A stretch of DNA of 64,000 nucleotides from Microbacterium sp. C5A9 (GCF_022627955.1 NZ_JABXGD010000004.1:283025-347024), one strand, 5' to 3'. Counted from the stretch's first letter, positions 26,427-34,992 are shown. Translations and numbers: made by a program. The notes: generated by a model from the sequence alone, not told the origin.

Positions 26427-27714
26427 GTGCGACCGCCTTGCGCACGCCGCGCCCCTCGAAGTCGATCGACAGCGAGCCGATCAGGTAGATCGCGGCGCAG
26501 ACGGCGAGGTAGATGAGCACCGCGGTGTAGCCGCCGGTGAACTGCACGAGCAGACCCGCGACGATCGGCACGACGATGCCCGCCGAGGTGCCGGCGAAGT
26601 TCATGACGCCGCCGACGACGCCCACGCGCTCGGGCTTGGCCAGACGCCCCGGGATCGTCCAGTACAGACCGCCGAACAGGTTGAAGAAGACGCCGATGCA
26701 GAGCAGCGTCACGGCCGTCGTGGCGTCGTTCACGAACGGCAGCGCCACGAGCGCCATCAGGCTCAGCGCACCCGAGCCGCCGAAGAGCAGCTTGAAGGCG
26801 CGGTTGGGCGACATGCGCTTCTGCAGGGTGTCGGCCAGGATGCCGCTGAGGATCTCGCCCACGGCACCGCAGAGGAAGATGAGGAACGTCGCGAAGCCCA
26901 TCGCGGCGAGGTCGAGCCCGCGCGCCTGGGAGAGGTAGGTCGGGCCCCAGGTGACCAGGCCCCAGAAGACCATGGCCCAGCCGATGCGTCCGACGACCAT
27001 CCAGAAGACCGTCGCACGGCTCATGCCCGGCGGGTCCTCCTGCGCACGCTCTTCGGCGCCGCCCGAGCGGATGAGCTCCTCTTCGGCGCGGTTGACGAGC
27101 GGATGCTCCGACGGGTGGTTGCGGATGAACAGGGCGACGCCGATGCCGATCACGACCGTCGCCAGACCGATGATGACGAACGACCAGCGCCACGATCCCG
27201 TCGCGGTGATGAGACCCGTGACGACGAGTGCGCCGAACGCCGATCCGAGCGGTGCTCCGGAGTCGATGAGCGTCACGCCGGTCGAGCGGTGCTTCGCGGG
27301 CAGCCAGCGGGTGACGAGCTTGTTGGCCGAGGGCATGTAGGGCGCCTCGAAGGCCCCGAGTCCGAGCCGGCTCAGCACCAGCATGACCGCATTCACCGCG
27401 AGACCGGCGAGAGCCGTGAACGACCCCCAGATCACGGCGGCGATGCCGATGACGCGGCGCGGCCCGAACCGGTCGGCTGCGGCGCCGCCGGGGATCTGGA
27501 ACAGGCAGTAGGTCCAGAAGAAGGCGGAGAGGATGAGCCCCTGCACGGCAGGCTCGAGGAGGAACTCGGCGCTGATCGTGGGCAGCGCCACCGAGAGCGA
27601 CGCGCGGTCGATGCAGTTGATCGTGTAGAAGACGAAGAGCACGACGATGACCCACCAGCGGATCTTCGTGGGGCGTGCGGTGCGGGCGGCGGTGCCCTGG
27701 TCGACGGTGGTCAT
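26419..27714 (-). CDS. MFS transporter
   Basis: A 431-residue, 12-helix MFS protein. The first helix block (VIVVLFVFYTINCIDRASLSVALP) and FFWTYCLFQIPGGAAADRFGPRRVIG match the glucarate/galactonate-type sugar-acid permeases. The ATG at 27714 shares a base with the previous stop (TGATG), so translation is coupled; longer in-frame starts lie within the upstream gene. It probably imports a sugar acid or its lactone with protons. Confidence 0.88.
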   Translation of the reverse strand: MTTVDQGTAARTARPTKIRWWVIVVLFVFYTINCIDRASLSVALPTISAEFLLEPAVQGLILSAFFWTYCLFQIPGGAAADRFGPRRVIGIAAVIWGSFTALAGLAVNAVMLVLSRLGLGAFEAPYMPSANKLVTRWLPAKHRSTGVTLIDSGAPLGSAFGALVVTGLITATGSWRWSFVIIGLATVVIGIGVALFIRNHPSEHPLVNRAEEELIRSGGAEERAQEDPPGMSRATVFWMVVGRIGWAMVFWGLVTWGPTYLSQARGLDLAAMGFATFLIFLCGAVGEILSGILADTLQKRMSPNRAFKLLFGGSGALSLMALVALPFVNDATTAVTLLCIGVFFNLFGGLYWTIPGRLAKPERVGVVGGVMNFAGTSAGIVVPIVAGLLVQFTGGYTAVLIYLAVCAAIYLIGSLSIDFEGRGVRKAVAHA

Positions 27715-28727
27715 CAGTGGTCCTCGGAATGGGTCTCTGCGGATGGGGGATCGGTCGGGAGGGAGGAGAGGTCGAGCCGGTAGACGCGCGCGGCGGTGCC
27801 GTGGAACAGCGCGTCGAGCCCGGCGGCGTCGAGGTCGGCCGCCCCGGCGAGGATCGTGTCCATCACCTCGTCGAAGTCGGCGGCCGTGAGCGTGGCGACG
27901 GGCAGGTTCGAGGCGAACAGGGCGCGGTCGGCACCGAAGATCGCGAGGGTGTCGCGGACGACCGTCTCGTTCGAGACGCGATCCCAGCGGTTGGGGTGCA
28001 GGCCCAGTTCCGAGACCTTGACGACGGTCTGCGGCAGGGCGGCCAGGCGCTCCATGCCGTCGCGCCACAGACGCAGCCCCTCGTCGGAGCGGTCGAGCGG
28101 CAGCCCGCAGTGGTTCACGACCACGGGGAGGTCGGGGAAGTCCGCGAGCACGTCGGCCGCCTCGGCCAGGTGGTAGAACGGCACGCGCAGGTCCCACGAG
28201 AATCCGTGCGCCGCGAGGGCGGCGATCCCCTCGACCCATTCCGGGTCGTGGAGCGTGCCCGCCCCGGTCGCGCTCTCGCCGGCGCGGGCGGCGATCACGG
28301 GCTTCGAGCGGATGCCGCGCACGATCGACCGCGCCGCATGCGCGGCCAGCACCTCATCGCGGTCGGCCTGCAGGAAGCCGACGTGCGCGACGGCGGCGAG
28401 CGGGAACCGCCCGCCGGTGGCGTCGCTGAGACCCTGGAGGAAGTCGTCCTCGGCCACCTGCTCGCTGCGGCTGCGCTCGGCCTCGCAGTGCACGGTGCCG
28501 ATGACGTTCCAGCCCTCGGTCGCCGCCCGATACTCGCGGGGCAGGAAGGTGCGGCGCATGGCGTTGTAGTCGCCGAGGAAGAAGTCCTCGTTGTACTCGT
28601 CCTGGATCCACGGCCAGTGTCCGTCGCCGGCGAGGTCCCAGAAGTGGTGATGGGCGTCGACGAGCCGCAGCTCGTACCCCTCGGGCAGGCGCGATCGGCG
28701 GATGCGGCGAGCGGCCTCGACGCTCAC
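27714..28727 (-). CDS. Lactonase-like amidohydrolase (amidohydrolase_2)
   Basis: A 337-residue homologue of the enzyme at 25494-26426. The metal site is LVDAHHHFWDLAGDGHWPWIQ (His26-28), with VVNHCGLPLDR and LFASNLPVAT equivalent to the other barrel motifs. It is longer at the N-terminus by about 14 residues. The GTG start overlaps the oxidoreductase stop (GTGA). It is likely a second lactonase, on a related lactone or the other enantiomer; the specificity is unknown. Confidence 0.84.
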   Translation of the reverse strand: MSVEAARRIRRSRLPEGYELRLVDAHHHFWDLAGDGHWPWIQDEYNEDFFLGDYNAMRRTFLPREYRAATEGWNVIGTVHCEAERSRSEQVAEDDFLQGLSDATGGRFPLAAVAHVGFLQADRDEVLAAHAARSIVRGIRSKPVIAARAGESATGAGTLHDPEWVEGIAALAAHGFSWDLRVPFYHLAEAADVLADFPDLPVVVNHCGLPLDRSDEGLRLWRDGMERLAALPQTVVKVSELGLHPNRWDRVSNETVVRDTLAIFGADRALFASNLPVATLTAADFDEVMDTILAGAADLDAAGLDALFHGTAARVYRLDLSSLPTDPPSAETHSEDH

Positions 28728-30022
28728 AGCCGCACACCCTCCACGAACGCGGCGCGCACGTCGTCCGCGACGCCGTCGAGGTCGGAGATCCGGATGAGCT
28801 CGCCCTCGGCGACGTCACGCACGAGGCGTGCGCCGGAGAGCAGGTAGTACGCGGCGGCGAGCGCGTCGTCGGTGTCGCTGAGCGCGTCGGCGCGGTCGAT
28901 GATCACGGGGCGGACGCCGTCGATCTCGTGGTGGTGTCCTCGCACCTCGAAGGTCGTGCCGGCGACGAGTGCGGCCGAGGCCCGGGCGGCGAGCACGGTG
29001 TGGTGGCGCGGCTCGGCGAAGGGGGTCTGGCCCGTGGTCACGGCGTCGATCGTGAGGGGGGTCTCGACGCCCATGAAGTGGTACGGCCAGTAGATGCAGG
29101 CGTACTCGCCCGAACGCGAGACGATGTGCCCCTTGCCCGCGAGCAGCTCCCAGACCTCGGCGTCGCCGGTGGTGACGATCGTGAAGACCCCTCCGGCGAA
29201 GCTCGTCTCGCCGGGCAGGCGCAGCGCCGAGAAGACGTCGACCGCACGGTCGGTGTCGATCAGGCCGCCGTCGGAGCGGCGGGCGTAGATGTCGGCGAGC
29301 TCGCTGGGGCGCGCCACGGGATAGTGCATCCGCTCGACGTCGGCGGTCGCGCCCGAATAGAGGGAGACGACGGCCATCTCGCAGGAGTCCGCGGCGGCGG
29401 CGCGCTTGAGCGGAGCGACGATCTCGGCGCGGGCGGCGAGGGTCTCGGCGATGTCGTCCGCGAGGACCAGGTGGTCGCTCAGGCCCGCCGCGTCGATGCG
29501 CTCGCCCTGCTGGTCGAGGATGCCGGTGGCGGGGTCGTAGACCAGGTCGTACTCGCCGGACTTGCCCAGCGCGACGACGTGCAGGCCGACCTTCTCGACC
29601 CAGTCGAGCAGACGCAGCAGGTTCGCGGGCTGGTCGCCGTCGCCGGGGAGGTAGCCGACGCCGCGTTCGCGGGCGGCCTTCGCGAGCGAGACGCCGGCGA
29701 CGCTCTCGATCTCCTTGCTCACCATGACCACGGGGATGCCGCGGCTGATCGCCTCGGCGGCATAGCGGTAGCCGGCCTCGACGCGTCCCGACGCCTCGAC
29801 GAGCACGTCGATCTCGTCCCAGCGGACGTCGTCGTGCCCGGGGATCGGCTCGGCGTCGGGGAGCCCGCCGAGGTCGGCGATGAGGGTGCGCACGCCGTCG
29901 ACGTCGGGGTCGATGAGCTGCGTCGCCGTCATCCGGTCGATCGATCGGAGCTGGGCGAGGAAGGTGCGGCCGAAGCCTCCACGTGCGCCGGTGAGAGCGA
30001 CGCGGATAGGAGCGCGGGTCAT
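28724..30022 (-). CDS. NAD(P)-dependent oxidoreductase with SAF domain
   Basis: A 432-residue protein with a homoserine-dehydrogenase-like Rossmann domain (RVALTGARGGFGRTFLAQL at the N-terminus, VLVEASGRVEAGYRYAAEAI in the middle) and a C-terminal SAF-type segment (ARLVRDVAEGELIRISDLDGV). Such proteins are often mislabelled as flagellar FlgA-like. AGAGGGGA precedes the ATG at 30022, chosen over one 18 bp upstream. It heads the leftward operon and is divergent from the DUF1537 kinase. It probably oxidises a sugar or sugar acid in this pathway. Confidence 0.82.
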   Translation of the reverse strand: MTRAPIRVALTGARGGFGRTFLAQLRSIDRMTATQLIDPDVDGVRTLIADLGGLPDAEPIPGHDDVRWDEIDVLVEASGRVEAGYRYAAEAISRGIPVVMVSKEIESVAGVSLAKAARERGVGYLPGDGDQPANLLRLLDWVEKVGLHVVALGKSGEYDLVYDPATGILDQQGERIDAAGLSDHLVLADDIAETLAARAEIVAPLKRAAAADSCEMAVVSLYSGATADVERMHYPVARPSELADIYARRSDGGLIDTDRAVDVFSALRLPGETSFAGGVFTIVTTGDAEVWELLAGKGHIVSRSGEYACIYWPYHFMGVETPLTIDAVTTGQTPFAEPRHHTVLAARASAALVAGTTFEVRGHHHEIDGVRPVIIDRADALSDTDDALAAAYYLLSGARLVRDVAEGELIRISDLDGVADDVRAAFVEGVRL

Positions 30023-30128
30023 CGGTGGTCCCCTCTGCACGGGACGTTCCGTGCGGTCATGCGGTGCCCGGGGAGCGGGTTCTCCCGTGGGCGTCGATCA
30101 CTTTTCCACAGTCATACAGAATTATCAA

Positions 30129-30160
30129 ATTTGTTCACATGGATTCACACGTGGTCAAAT
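30129..30160. promoter_or_regulatory. Candidate DeoR operator in divergent region
   Basis: An inverted repeat, ATTTGTTCAC (30129-30138) and GTGGTCAAAT (30151-30160), matches in 8 of 10 paired positions around a 12-bp spacer. It lies in an unusually AT-rich 164-bp gap between the oxidoreductase and kinase starts. ATTATC at 30121-30126 reads GATAAT on the minus strand, a good -10 box for the leftward operon, adjacent to the repeat. The DeoR gene three genes to the right is the likely binder. Confidence 0.5.
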
Positions 30161-30186
30161 GGTGTCACCTATCCCGAGGAGGACGC

Positions 30187-31434
30187 GTGATCGAAATCGG
30201 CGCAGTCGCAGACGACTTCACCGGCGCGACGGATCTCGCCATCGCGCTGCGCGAACGAGGCTTCCGCGCGGTGGTGTCGATCGAGGACGCCCCTCTCGAC
30301 GCACAGGAGCTGGGCGATGCGGATGCCGTCGTCGTGGCGCTGAAGACCCGCACCGCCCCGGTGGCAGACGCCGTCGCGCAGAGCGTCGCCGCCGTGCAGG
30401 CCCTCGAGGCAGTCGGCTCGCAGCGGTTCTACGTGAAGTACTGCTCGACCTTCGACTCCACCCCCCAGGGCAACATCGGCCCCGTGCTCGACGCCGTGCT
30501 GGACGAGCTCGGCGAGCAGCGCACGATCGTCGTCCCCTCGTTCCCCGACAACGGCCGCACCGTCTACCGGGGCCACCTCTTCGTGGGCGAGGAGCTGCTC
30601 GAGCACTCCCCCATGCGGCATCATCCGCTCACCCCCATGACACAGTCCCGGTTGCGCGACATCCTCGCCCCGCAGACCACCCGTGAGATCCACGAGGTCT
30701 CCGCGCCGACCGTCTGGGAGGGGCCGAGCGCCCTCCGCACCGCCCTCGCAGCCGAGTCCGCCGGCTACACCGTCGTCGACGCGATCACCGACGCCGATCT
30801 CGAGACCATCGCGACGGCGGTCTCGGACTGGCGCGTCGTGAGCGGCGGAGCCGGTCTCGCCCTCGGCATGACCGGCCCGCGCCCCGGCACCCTCTCGCAG
30901 ATCGACGCCGTGCCCGGTCGACGCCTGATCGTGTGCGGCAGCGCCTCGGCGAAGACCCGTGCGCAGATCGCCCATGCCGCCGCGACCCTGCCCGCACGCA
31001 AGCTCGACATCGAGGCCGTCGCGAACGACCCCGAGCGGGTCATCTCCGACACCCTCTCGTGGCTCGGTCAGCTCGATGCCGCCGAGATCCCCCTCGTGTA
31101 CACGGTCGGGTCGCTCGACGACATCCGCCGCGGATCCGACGGCAACACCGTCGCCGGCGGCATCGAGACCGTGCTCTCCGAGATCGTCTCGCGCGCGGCG
31201 CACGACCTGGGGGTCGCCCAGGTGATCGTCGCCGGCGGCGAGACCTCGGGCGCGGTCGTGCAGCACCTCGGCATCCAGCGGCTGCACATCGGCCCGCGGA
31301 TCGCGCCGGGCGTCTGCTGGAGTGCCGCCGACTCCCTGCACGGCCCGCTCACCATCGCACTCAAGTCCGGGAACTTCGGTTCCGAGGACATGTTCACCAC
31401 CGCCTGGAGGGCGCTCGATGACCTCACCGATTGA
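30187..31434 (+). CDS. Four-carbon acid sugar kinase (DUF1537)
   Basis: A 415-residue DUF1537 kinase like OtnK/DtnK, which phosphorylates 3-oxo-tetronate or threonate-type acids. The N-terminal substrate motif VADDFTGATDLAIALRERGF and the C-terminal nucleotide site (VSGGAGLALGM, then VIVAGGETSGAVV) are present. GTG at 30187 is chosen as start: GAGGAGG stands 4 nt before it, and the upstream in-frame sequence crosses the operator. It overlaps the aldolase gene by 17 bp. Kinase plus class II aldolase is the core pair of acid-sugar catabolism. Confidence 0.9.
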   Translation: MIEIGAVADDFTGATDLAIALRERGFRAVVSIEDAPLDAQELGDADAVVVALKTRTAPVADAVAQSVAAVQALEAVGSQRFYVKYCSTFDSTPQGNIGPVLDAVLDELGEQRTIVVPSFPDNGRTVYRGHLFVGEELLEHSPMRHHPLTPMTQSRLRDILAPQTTREIHEVSAPTVWEGPSALRTALAAESAGYTVVDAITDADLETIATAVSDWRVVSGGAGLALGMTGPRPGTLSQIDAVPGRRLIVCGSASAKTRAQIAHAAATLPARKLDIEAVANDPERVISDTLSWLGQLDAAEIPLVYTVGSLDDIRRGSDGNTVAGGIETVLSEIVSRAAHDLGVAQVIVAGGETSGAVVQHLGIQRLHIGPRIAPGVCWSAADSLHGPLTIALKSGNFGSEDMFTTAWRALDDLTD

Positions 31435-32074
31435 CGCCCTGATCGCCGCGGGCGCCCGCGTCGCCGCCGCCGGGATCAGTCCCGGCAGCAGCGGCAACGT
31501 GAGCACGCTCGCCGACGACCTCGTCTACATGACGGGCACGGGGACCGACCTCGGTCGCCTGTCGGAGCGCGACATCGCCGTCGTCACCCGCGACGGGGAG
31601 TTCGTGCGCGGCGCGAAGCCCTCGAAGGAGCTCGCGCTGCATCTGGCCTTCTACGCCAAGAACCCCGACCACACGGCGGTCGTGCACCTGCACTCCCCGT
31701 TCGCGGTGGCGGCGAGCTGCCTCGAGCCCTGGTCCGACACGAGCGCGATCCCCCCGCTGACGCCCTACTTCGTCATGCGGGTCGGCCAGAGCCCGCTCGT
31801 GCCGTTCCGCGTGCCCGGCGACCCGGACCTCGCCGCTCAGCTGCTCGCGCTCCCACATCCCTTCCACGGCGCGCTGCTCGCCAACCACGGTCAGATCGTC
31901 TCCGCGCCGACGCTGGATGCGGCGATCGAAGCCACGATCGAGCTCGAAGAGGCCTGCCGCATCACGCTGCTGACCGATGGCCGGCCCCGACGCCTGCTGC
32001 CCGCCGAGGACGTCGCCGCGCTGGCCGCCCGCTGGGGCACTCCCTGGACCGAGAGCGCCACCCTCGTTCGCTAG
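31418..32074 (+). CDS. Class II aldolase/adducin family protein (OtnC-like)
   Basis: A 218-residue zinc-dependent class II aldolase-fold protein. SGNVSTL, GAKPSKELALHLAFY, the zinc-binding VVHLHSPFA and HGALLANHGQ are present. OtnC relatives decarboxylate 3-oxo-tetronate 4-phosphate to dihydroxyacetone phosphate after the DUF1537 kinase acts. GGAGG precedes the ATG at 31418, inside the end of the kinase gene. The expected product would enter glycolysis directly. Confidence 0.87.
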   Translation: MTSPIDALIAAGARVAAAGISPGSSGNVSTLADDLVYMTGTGTDLGRLSERDIAVVTRDGEFVRGAKPSKELALHLAFYAKNPDHTAVVHLHSPFAVAASCLEPWSDTSAIPPLTPYFVMRVGQSPLVPFRVPGDPDLAAQLLALPHPFHGALLANHGQIVSAPTLDAAIEATIELEEACRITLLTDGRPRRLLPAEDVAALAARWGTPWTESATLVR

Positions 32075-32077
32075 GCT
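32072..32077 (+). promoter_or_regulatory. -10 box of the DeoR gene inside the aldolase stop
   Basis: TAGGCT at 32072-32077 matches the actinobacterial TANNNT -10 box and ends 9 nt before the DeoR ATG. Its first three bases are the aldolase stop codon. It suggests the regulator has its own promoter with a leader of only two or three bases, besides read-through from the kinase. Confidence 0.4.
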
Positions 32078-32086
32078 GACCACGAC

Positions 32087-32881
32087 ATGACGAAGCCCGC
32101 CTCTGCCGCATCGACGCCGCTCATCCCCGAGCAGCGCCGCGAGCTGATCGTCAAGCACCTGCGTCGCGAGGGCGTGCTGAGCTATCGCCAGCTGACCGAC
32201 CTGCTGGGCGTCAGCCACATGACGATCCGCCGCGACATCTCGGTGCTCGAAGAGGCGGGGCGCGTGCTGGCGACCCCGGGCGGCGCGAAGATCGCGTCGC
32301 GTCTGGTCACGGAGCCCTCGCGGTTCGAGAAGGCCCGTCAGGACGTCGCCGAGAAAGACGGGATGGCCCGCCACGCGGCCTCCCTCGTCACCGAGTCGAT
32401 GACCATCTACCTCGACGCGGGAACGACGATCCAGGCGATGCGTCCGCACCTCGAGAGCATCCGCGATCTGACCGTCGTGACGAACGACCTCGCGATCATC
32501 GCCGCGTTCCTCGACCACCCCACGGCCGACATCATCGCGATCGGCGGCCGCGTCGAGAAGGCGAACCAGTCGACGACCGGCCGACTCGCCGCCCTCACCC
32601 TGCACGAGCTGTCGATCGACATCGCCTTCCTCTCGTCGTCGTCATGGGATCTCCGCCGCGGCGTCACGACACCGACGGAATCGAAGATCGCGCCCAAGAC
32701 GGCCGCTCTCGAGAGCGCGAGCGAGACGGTTCTCGTCGCCGGCAGCTCGAAGTACGGCACGTTCGGCCGCTACCGCGTGCTCGACCTCACCGATCTCGAC
32801 ATGATCGTGACGGATGCCGGCCTCAGCGACGCCACCGCCGCGGGCATCGAGGAGCTCGGCGTCTCGGTCGTGCGGACCTAG
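32087..32881 (+). CDS. DeoR/GlpR family transcriptional regulator
   Basis: A 264-residue DeoR-type repressor. The helix-turn-helix is at residues 31-55 (LSYRQLTDLLGVSHMTIRRD), followed by a sugar-phosphate-sensing domain with DAGTTIQAMRPHL and the usual TPTESKIAPKTAALESASET block. These repressors typically release DNA on binding a phosphorylated sugar, which fits the kinase product. It is third in the kinase operon. Its stop overlaps tail to tail with the next gene within CTAG. Confidence 0.9.
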   Translation: MTKPASAASTPLIPEQRRELIVKHLRREGVLSYRQLTDLLGVSHMTIRRDISVLEEAGRVLATPGGAKIASRLVTEPSRFEKARQDVAEKDGMARHAASLVTESMTIYLDAGTTIQAMRPHLESIRDLTVVTNDLAIIAAFLDHPTADIIAIGGRVEKANQSTTGRLAALTLHELSIDIAFLSSSSWDLRRGVTTPTESKIAPKTAALESASETVLVAGSSKYGTFGRYRVLDLTDLDMIVTDAGLSDATAAGIEELGVSVVRT

Positions 32882-33762
32882 CCGAGCCCGCTGTCGAGGA
32901 ACACCCCGACGCGGTCGCCGTCGAGCACGAACTGCAGCGCCTCGGCCGAGGGGTAGCGGGCGGTCAGCTCCTCGGGGGTGCCGCTGCCGACGGGCACCTG
33001 CACGGTCGCCGGGAAGACGCCGATCCCGCATCCGGAGTAGAAATCTCCGCCATAGGTCCAGTCGTTCTGGTCGAAGCCGTCGACCGGAGGGATCTCGGCG
33101 GTCTTGACGACGGCGATGCAGCGATCGCGCTCGTCATCCGGGTCGCGGGGCTCGGTCCATCCGGGGTAGCTGAACACCGTGAACCCGAAGAAGTCGGCGC
33201 CGAGCGTGTCGTCGTCGGCTCCGAACCAGCCTTCCGGGATGCGGTCCGACGCGTCCGTCAGACGCAGCGTCTCGACCTGCGGCGCTCCCGACGACGCCGA
33301 CACGGCCGGGGTCGACGAGAGGGTGAATGTGACGACCGCAGCCACAGCCGCCGCTCCCACGACGGACGCCGCCCACCAGGTGGCGCGGCGTCGCGCGGCC
33401 TGCTCCGTGCGACGCGCAGCGGCGGCTTCGGCCTCGGCATCCGTCGGGTCCGCCTCGTCGTTCACGGCCCGCTCGATCGCCCGCAGGACGTCGGCGTCGT
33501 CGGTCGTCGCGGGCACGGAGCCGGCGACGACAGCCGACCCGCGCGTCTGTCCGGGTGCCGCCCTCGCTGCCCGCGCGGGTGCCGACTCCGATGCCGCTGA
33601 CGATTCACGTGCGGGTGACGACACCGCCGCGCTCCGTGCCGACTCGAGCTCGTGCAGTCGCCGGACAGCCGCGGCATCCATGGCGATGTCGGCATCGCGC
33701 CCATAGGCGCGAGCCCGAAGCTCGCGCAGTTCTCTCTCGGCAGCAGCGTCCATCTGAGGCAT
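32878..33762 (-). CDS. Uncharacterised single-pass membrane protein
   Basis: A 294-residue protein of unknown function. The N-terminal 128 residues are cytoplasmic, charged and Ala-rich. One membrane segment (about 129-149, TWWAASVVGAAAVAAVVTF) is followed by an extracytoplasmic domain of about 145 residues with three cysteines or fewer and the motif EGWFGADDDTLGADFFGF. ATG at 33762 is taken as start; an in-frame ATG 9 bp inside is possible. The layout resembles membrane-anchored sensor or anti-sigma-like proteins, but no named domain is recognised. Confidence 0.7.
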   Translation of the reverse strand: MPQMDAAAERELRELRARAYGRDADIAMDAAAVRRLHELESARSAAVSSPARESSAASESAPARAARAAPGQTRGSAVVAGSVPATTDDADVLRAIERAVNDEADPTDAEAEAAAARRTEQAARRRATWWAASVVGAAAVAAVVTFTLSSTPAVSASSGAPQVETLRLTDASDRIPEGWFGADDDTLGADFFGFTVFSYPGWTEPRDPDDERDRCIAVVKTAEIPPVDGFDQNDWTYGGDFYSGCGIGVFPATVQVPVGSGTPEELTARYPSAEALQFVLDGDRVGVFLDSGLG

Positions 33763-33792
33763 CGTCTCATGTCGGGGTCGGCATACACGACA

Positions 33793-33830
33793 ACGGGCGG
33801 GTGGGGCGTGACACCGCCCCACCCGCCCGT
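33793..33830 (-). terminator. Terminator after the CsbD gene
   Basis: A perfect 16-bp stem (ACGGGCGGGTGGGGCG and its complement) with the 6-nt loop TGACAC starts 11 bp beyond the CsbD stop. It is GC-rich and lacks a U-tract. It separates CsbD from the membrane-protein gene to its left. Confidence 0.82.
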
Positions 33831-33840
33831 GCCGGGGGTC

Positions 33841-34014
33841 TTACTTCTTGAACGCGTCCTTGACGTTCTCGCCGGCCTTCTTGGCATCGGCCTTGACCTG
33901 GTCGGCCTTGCCTTCTGCAGCGAGCTTGTCGTTGTCGGTCGCGTTGCCGATCGCTTCCTTCGCCTTGCCGGCGATGTCCTGAGCGGCGTTCTTGATCTTG
34001 TCGTCGAGTCCCAT
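33841..34014 (-). CDS. CsbD family stress protein
   Basis: A 57-residue hydrophilic, lysine- and alanine-rich protein starting GLDDKIKNAAQDIAGKAKEAIGNATDNDKLAAEGKADQ, the diagnostic CsbD pattern. CsbD proteins are general-stress proteins of unknown mechanism. AAAGGAG is placed 6 nt before the ATG at 34014; a longer in-frame start 108 bp upstream would cross a perfect hairpin and is unlikely. It is downstream of an envelope-stress gene set on the same strand and followed by its own terminator. Confidence 0.9.
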   Translation of the reverse strand: MGLDDKIKNAAQDIAGKAKEAIGNATDNDKLAAEGKADQVKADAKKAGENVKDAFKK

Positions 34015-34043
34015 GAGGAGCTCCTTTCGTGAGGGTGATCGTT

Positions 34044-34067
34044 GACGGCGGGAGGATTCCCGCCGTC
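34044..34067 (-). terminator. Hairpin between small membrane protein and CsbD genes
   Basis: GACGGCGGGA-GGAT-TCCCGCCGTC forms a perfect 10-bp stem with a 4-nt loop in the gap before CsbD. It probably ends transcription from the 34115-34327 gene. It could also lie in a CsbD leader, since CTTATC at 34067-34072 reads GATAAG on the minus strand, just before it. Confidence 0.6.
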
Positions 34068-34114
34068 TTATCGCCGTTGCTCTGCGCGACCGACGATAAG
34101 TCTGTGAGTGCGTG

Positions 34115-34327
34115 TCAGCCACGCACCTTGTCGAGTGCCTTCTTCGCGGCCTTGGCCGCCTTCTCGGCCTTCTTCTGCCGTTCCTTCTTGGCCTTCGGGT
34201 CGTTCCACATCCGCACGAGCTGATGCCGGACCGACTCGCCCTTGTTCACCTGCACGGTCGCCGACCGGCTGCCCAGGATGTAGGCGACGAAGGCGATGGC
34301 GCCGATGAGGAGGATCTTGTTTCGCAT
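34115..34327 (-). CDS. Small membrane-anchored basic protein, unknown
   Basis: A 70-residue protein. One N-terminal membrane segment (KILLIGAIAFVAYILGS, about 4-20) is followed by a strongly basic, alanine- and lysine-rich helical tail (KAKKERQKKAEKAAKAAKKAL). The family is not recognised. It lies 50 bp after the AmaP-like gene on the same strand and before CsbD, so a role in envelope stress is suggested only by position. Confidence 0.65.
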   Translation of the reverse strand: MRNKILLIGAIAFVAYILGSRSATVQVNKGESVRHQLVRMWNDPKAKKERQKKAEKAAKAAKKALDKVRG

Positions 34328-34377
34328 GATGCTGATTCCTGCTTCCTGATTCCTGGGTGACCCGACCGGCGGAGCGG

Positions 34378-34992
34378 TCAGGACAGCCGACGCTGATCGT
34401 GGGCGAGCCGTGCTCGCAGTCCGGTGTGGATCGAGACGAAGGTCTCGGTCTCGCGGCCGGTGAGCGTGGCGAGGTTCGTGAGGAGCCGGTCGACATGGTC
34501 GACGAGCTCACGCGGGTCGGTGTTCTGGCGCGGCGTGACGGCCACGTGCAGCACGGGCTGGCGACGGATGTCGTTCGCGGTGACCTGCGCCGAGAGGATC
34601 TCGTCGCGGGTGGCCAGCGAGTTCTTCACGGCATCCGACACGAACGACTCGGTGACCGTGACGCGTCCGAGCGGGTTCTGCGCTCCCGTCGAACGGAACA
34701 CCGTCTTGGAGCGGCGGCCGGCGATGCTGATGAGGGCCACGACGAGCAGCACGATCACGACGACGATCGCCGCCACGGCGCCGATGCCGATCCACGAGAG
34801 GGCACCGCCCGCGATCGCCGTCGAGGCGATCGCCTGGTCGAGCCACGAGCGGGCTCCGTCGCCCGCCGACTTCCAGATGTCGGCGGCCGTCGGCCAGCTC
34901 ATGATGGCGATGCCGAGCGCTCCGAGGGCGAGGAACAGCAGTCCGATGATGAGCAGCAGCGTGCGGTTCAGCGCACGATTGGTGTTGTTCAC
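34378..34992 (-). CDS. AmaP-like alkaline-shock membrane anchor protein
   Basis: A 204-residue protein with two membrane segments near residues 10-31 and 67-89 and a C-terminal cytoplasmic domain of about 110 residues (TVTESFVSDAVKNSLATRDEI, then VLHVAVTPRQNTD). The pattern matches AmaP, which anchors Asp23 to the membrane in firmicutes. It overlaps the DUF6286 gene by 4 bp. It is the last strongly coupled gene of the Asp23 operon. Confidence 0.75.
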   Translation of the reverse strand: MNNTNRALNRTLLLIIGLLFLALGALGIAIMSWPTAADIWKSAGDGARSWLDQAIASTAIAGGALSWIGIGAVAAIVVVIVLLVVALISIAGRRSKTVFRSTGAQNPLGRVTVTESFVSDAVKNSLATRDEILSAQVTANDIRRQPVLHVAVTPRQNTDPRELVDHVDRLLTNLATLTGRETETFVSIHTGLRARLAHDQRRLS

